This document shows, piece by piece, positions 4,143 through 5,904 of a stretch of 5,904 bases of DNA (positions within the stretch are counted from its first letter, which is position 1; each line of letters opens with the position of its first letter). The notes under the pieces were generated by a model. That model searched no databases, was not told the origin of the DNA, and saw nothing but the letters and a program-made list of their open reading frames with translations. Source of the DNA: an uncultured Erysipelotrichaceae bacterium (GTDB taxonomy: Bacteria; Bacillota_I; Bacilli_A; Erysipelotrichales; Coprobacillaceae); the NCBI GenBank assembly GCA_947573745.1, contig CANPGX010000069.1, positions 1 to 5,904 of the forward strand. The letters run 5' to 3'. The translations under genes were made by a program, and so were the position numbers.

Positions 4143-5537
4143 TTATTCATGTTCCAAGACTTCTCTTTCATCCATCAGTTTTTGCTCTGATTGTTGTAAA
4201 GACAAAGTTTTAAAGAAATGCATCACAACGGGCACACTAATCATACAAGAAATGATATAAGAACAAGGTTGTGCAATCTCTATTCCTTTTAAACCTAAAA
4301 AAGAAGGTAAGATAGAAACTAAAGGAATAAAAAGAAGTCCACTTTGAATACAAGCTAAAAACAATGCTTTTCCACTTTTACCAATACTTTGAAATAACAT
4401 ATTGCCTACTGAAGATACAGGTAATGTAAATAAAGCTAAACATAAATAGCGCAAAGCATCACTACCAATCCTAATAATACTTTCTTCACTTCTAAACAAC
4501 CGAATGATCATTGGTGCATTAAAATAACAAACACTACACAAAACACCTAATATACAAGCCCCAAAAATCATTGTGAAGTATGTACCTTGTTTAACACGAT
4601 CATATTTTTTTGACCCATAATTAAAAGCTGAAACAGGCTGGAATCCTTGCGCAATACCTAAAGCAAAACTAAATAACAAGTTTCCACAACGCCCTACAAC
4701 ACTCATAGCGGCAATAGCAGCATCACCATAAACAGAAGCTTGAACATTTAAAATCGTCGTTGAAAGACTATTCATTCCTTGTCTTGTTAAACTAGGTAGT
4801 CCTGTAACAATAATATTTTTTACATCTGCCCACTCTTTGGTAATATATTGATAATGAATCCGTGTCACTGTTTTTCCATTTAAAAATGGGGCTAATAAAA
4901 TCAATGTACTGATATATTGTGAAATCGTGGTTGATAAACCAGCACCGGCAATATCCATATGGCAATTAAAAATCAAGATCGGATCTAAAAACATATTCAA
5001 TATTCCTCCTGCTGTCAAGCCAATCATTGCAAAGGTTGCCTTTCCTTCATAGCGCAAAATATTATTTAAAACACAGCCTATGGTCATGGCTGGTCCGGCT
5101 AAAAGAATAAAAAAAGCATATGTTTTTGCATCCTTTAAAATAGTCTCTGTACTCCCTAATAAACGTATAAAAGGATCCAAAAACGTAATTCCTAAAATCA
5201 AAATGATCGTACCAGCAAGTAAAGCTAAAAAGACACTCGTTGAAGCAAAAATTTTGGCTTTTTCAACTTTCCGTGCTCCTAATTGACGACTAATATTACT
5301 TCCGGCACCATGACCAAACATGAAACCAAAAGCTTGTAAAATAGCCATAAGGGAAAAGACAATGCCTGTTGCTCCACTGGCCGTTAAACTAATTTGACTC
5401 ACATAATAAGTATCTGCCATATTATAAATATTTGTAATCAACATACTGATCGTTGTTGGGATACCTAACGTTAAAATGAGTTTCCATACTGGTGTCTGTG
5501 TCATTTTAATATATTGTTTATTTTCACTACTTTCCAC
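4143..5537 (-). CDS. MATE-family efflux transporter (MepA/NorM/DinF type)
   Basis: 464 residues, about twelve membrane segments in two six-helix halves. It is predicted to export cationic drugs or metabolites from the cytoplasm in exchange for Na+ or H+. Family hallmarks: WKLILTLGIPTTISMLITNIYNMADTYYV-type first helix with Pro27 and Asp42; N181-M-F-L-D185-P in the fifth helix; and the second-half opening at IIVTGLPSLTRQGMNSLS. Asp42, Asn181 and Asp185 correspond to the ion-linked residues D41, N180 and D184 I recall from PfMATE. The ending is a charged tail (LSLQQSEQKLMDEREVLEHE). The start is a GTG (5537-5535) behind a strong AGGAGGAG site; the in-frame ATG eleven codons later has no RBS. 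Its own promoter and a terminator before it make it a single-gene unit, transcribed toward the TSUP gene. The substrate is unknown. Confidence 0.93.
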   Translation of the reverse strand: MESSENKQYIKMTQTPVWKLILTLGIPTTISMLITNIYNMADTYYVSQISLTASGATGIVFSLMAILQAFGFMFGHGAGSNISRQLGARKVEKAKIFASTSVFLALLAGTIILILGITFLDPFIRLLGSTETILKDAKTYAFFILLAGPAMTIGCVLNNILRYEGKATFAMIGLTAGGILNMFLDPILIFNCHMDIAGAGLSTTISQYISTLILLAPFLNGKTVTRIHYQYITKEWADVKNIIVTGLPSLTRQGMNSLSTTILNVQASVYGDAAIAAMSVVGRCGNLLFSFALGIAQGFQPVSAFNYGSKKYDRVKQGTYFTMIFGACILGVLCSVCYFNAPMIIRLFRSEESIIRIGSDALRYLCLALFTLPVSSVGNMLFQSIGKSGKALFLACIQSGLLFIPLVSILPSFLGLKGIEIAQPCSYIISCMISVPVVMHFFKTLSLQQSEQKLMDEREVLEHE

Positions 5538-5542
5538 TATTT

Positions 5543-5550
5543 CTCCTCCT
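5543..5550 (-). promoter_or_regulatory. Ribosome binding site supporting the GTG start of the MATE gene
   Basis: AGGAGGAG on the minus strand lies 5 nt before the GTG codon at 5537 (about 8 nt counted from the first AGGAG core). It decides for the GTG over the downstream ATG at 5504. Confidence 0.8.
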
Positions 5551-5563
5551 TTTTTACTTTACC

Positions 5564-5591
5564 ATTATATAACAAACTTAAAAAATGTAAA
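5564..5591 (-). promoter_or_regulatory. Promoter of the MATE gene
   Basis: On the minus strand TTTACA (5591-5586), 16-nt spacer, TATAAT (5569-5564). It matches 11 of 12 consensus positions with slightly short spacing. The predicted start near 5557 gives a leader of about 20 nt. It begins 5 nt after the T run of the flotillin terminator. I saw no clear operator or attenuator. Confidence 0.75.
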
Positions 5592-5596
5592 AGAAC

Positions 5597-5625
5597 AAAA
5601 AAATCGTGTCCAAAAAGACACGATT
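5597..5625 (-). terminator. Rho-independent terminator of the flotillin gene
   Basis: On the minus strand AATCGTGTC (5625-5617), loop TTTTTG, GACACGATT (5610-5602), a perfect 9-bp stem followed by a T run (5603-5597). It starts 4 nt after the flotillin stop codon. Confidence 0.93.
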
Positions 5626-5629
5626 AATC

Positions 5630-5904
5630 TTATTTTTCATCTTGTGATGCTATTTTCCCACCTAAGAATCCAGCAACCAGGCTCTTCAAATCTACACCAA
5701 TAGCCTCATTCATGCCTTCACTTACTTGAGTAGCACTATTAATAATATCACTGATGAGTTTAGCGCTATTTCCTTCGCCATACATTGTAATCTTATCGAC
5801 TTTTTCTAATGGTTTAGCAGCTGCTTCTACAGCTTTAGGTAACATATTAAAATACATTTCCATTACTGCAGCTTCTCCATATTTCTTCATAGCATCAGAC
5901 TTTT
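5630..5904 (-). CDS. Flotillin-family protein, C-terminal 91 residues (5' end outside window)
   Basis: The frame is open to the window edge (the residues before the internal Met read KSDA), so the Met at 5890 is not the start. The segment KSDAMKKYGEAAVMEMYFNMLP, followed by VEAAAKPLEKVDKITMYGEGN, is the C-terminal flotillin region just after the Glu/Ala-rich coiled coil, as in bacterial FloT/YuaG and FloA-like proteins. These are membrane-anchored SPFH proteins that form oligomers in functional membrane microdomains. The end (VDLKSLVAGFLGGKIASQDEK) is short and lacks an obvious extra domain. The SPFH domain and membrane anchor lie outside the window. A terminator 4 nt downstream makes it the last gene of its unit. 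Confidence 0.88.
   Translation of the reverse strand, partial: KSDAMKKYGEAAVMEMYFNMLPKAVEAAAKPLEKVDKITMYGEGNSAKLISDIINSATQVSEGMNEAIGVDLKSLVAGFLGGKIASQDEK

Noticed and set aside
5080..5286. 68-codon open frame on the + strand
   Set aside because: It is fully antisense to the MATE gene, has no convincing RBS and its Lys-rich translation is what the complement of hydrophobic, A/T-rich codons gives.
5476..5703. 75-codon open frame on the + strand
   Set aside because: It runs antisense across the MATE start, the MATE promoter, the flotillin terminator and the flotillin end; it resembles no family and has no RBS.
1..5904. CRISPR array, tRNA, rRNA, insertion sequence or attachment site
   Set aside because: I saw no regularly spaced repeats, no tRNA-like cloverleaf, no transposase or integrase segment and no flanking inverted repeats that would support any of these.

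Overview
The window is AT-rich DNA with short, strongly terminated transcription units, purine-rich Shine-Dalgarno sites and gene families typical of low-GC Firmicutes. The gene mix (GGGtGRT protein, flotillin, MepA-like MATE, VbhA/Fic pair, TetR plus short-chain dehydrogenase) would fit a gut anaerobe of the Erysipelotrichia or Coprobacillus type. That placement is an inference from composition and recalled protein similarity; no rRNA or other marker is present.

Layout from left to right. Positions 1-157 hold the last 51 codons of a GGGtGRT-family protein on the + strand, followed by a strong terminator. A second terminator lies at the end of a minus-strand Fic operon. That operon (279-1173) has a 61-residue VbhA-like antitoxin first and a 238-residue Fic protein second, overlapping by 8 nt, and is driven by an extended -10 promoter near 1230. 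A 387-bp AT-rich gap (1174-1560) holds this promoter, some small hairpins and no recognisable gene.

Next comes a divergent pair: a TetR-family regulator (minus, 1561-2091, start moved to the Met with a proper RBS) and a short-chain dehydrogenase (plus, 2224-3102). A perfect 10-bp inverted repeat lies between them and is the obvious operator candidate. The dehydrogenase has the long insertion between catalytic Ser and Tyr known from 3-alpha-hydroxysteroid dehydrogenase/carbonyl reductase, so a steroid, bile-acid or other carbonyl substrate sensed by the TetR protein is a reasonable hypothesis. It is followed by a terminator, then an independently promoted TSUP (TauE/SafE-type) transporter (3211-3996) and a bidirectional terminator.

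The right third contains a MATE-family multidrug/sodium-type exporter on the minus strand (4143-5537, GTG start) with its own promoter and, upstream of it, the last 91 codons of a flotillin (5630-5904, minus) ending in its own terminator.

The most interesting points are: (1) the Fic/VbhA-like pair in which the toxin lacks the second Arg of the Fic motif and the antitoxin lacks the inhibitory Glu that would pair with it, a matched loss; (2) the HSDH-like dehydrogenase with Asp in place of the catalytic-tetrad Asn; (3) the palindromic operator and copies of its arms inside the tetR coding region; (4) a near-consensus promoter for the TSUP gene that leaves almost no leader upstream of the RBS.
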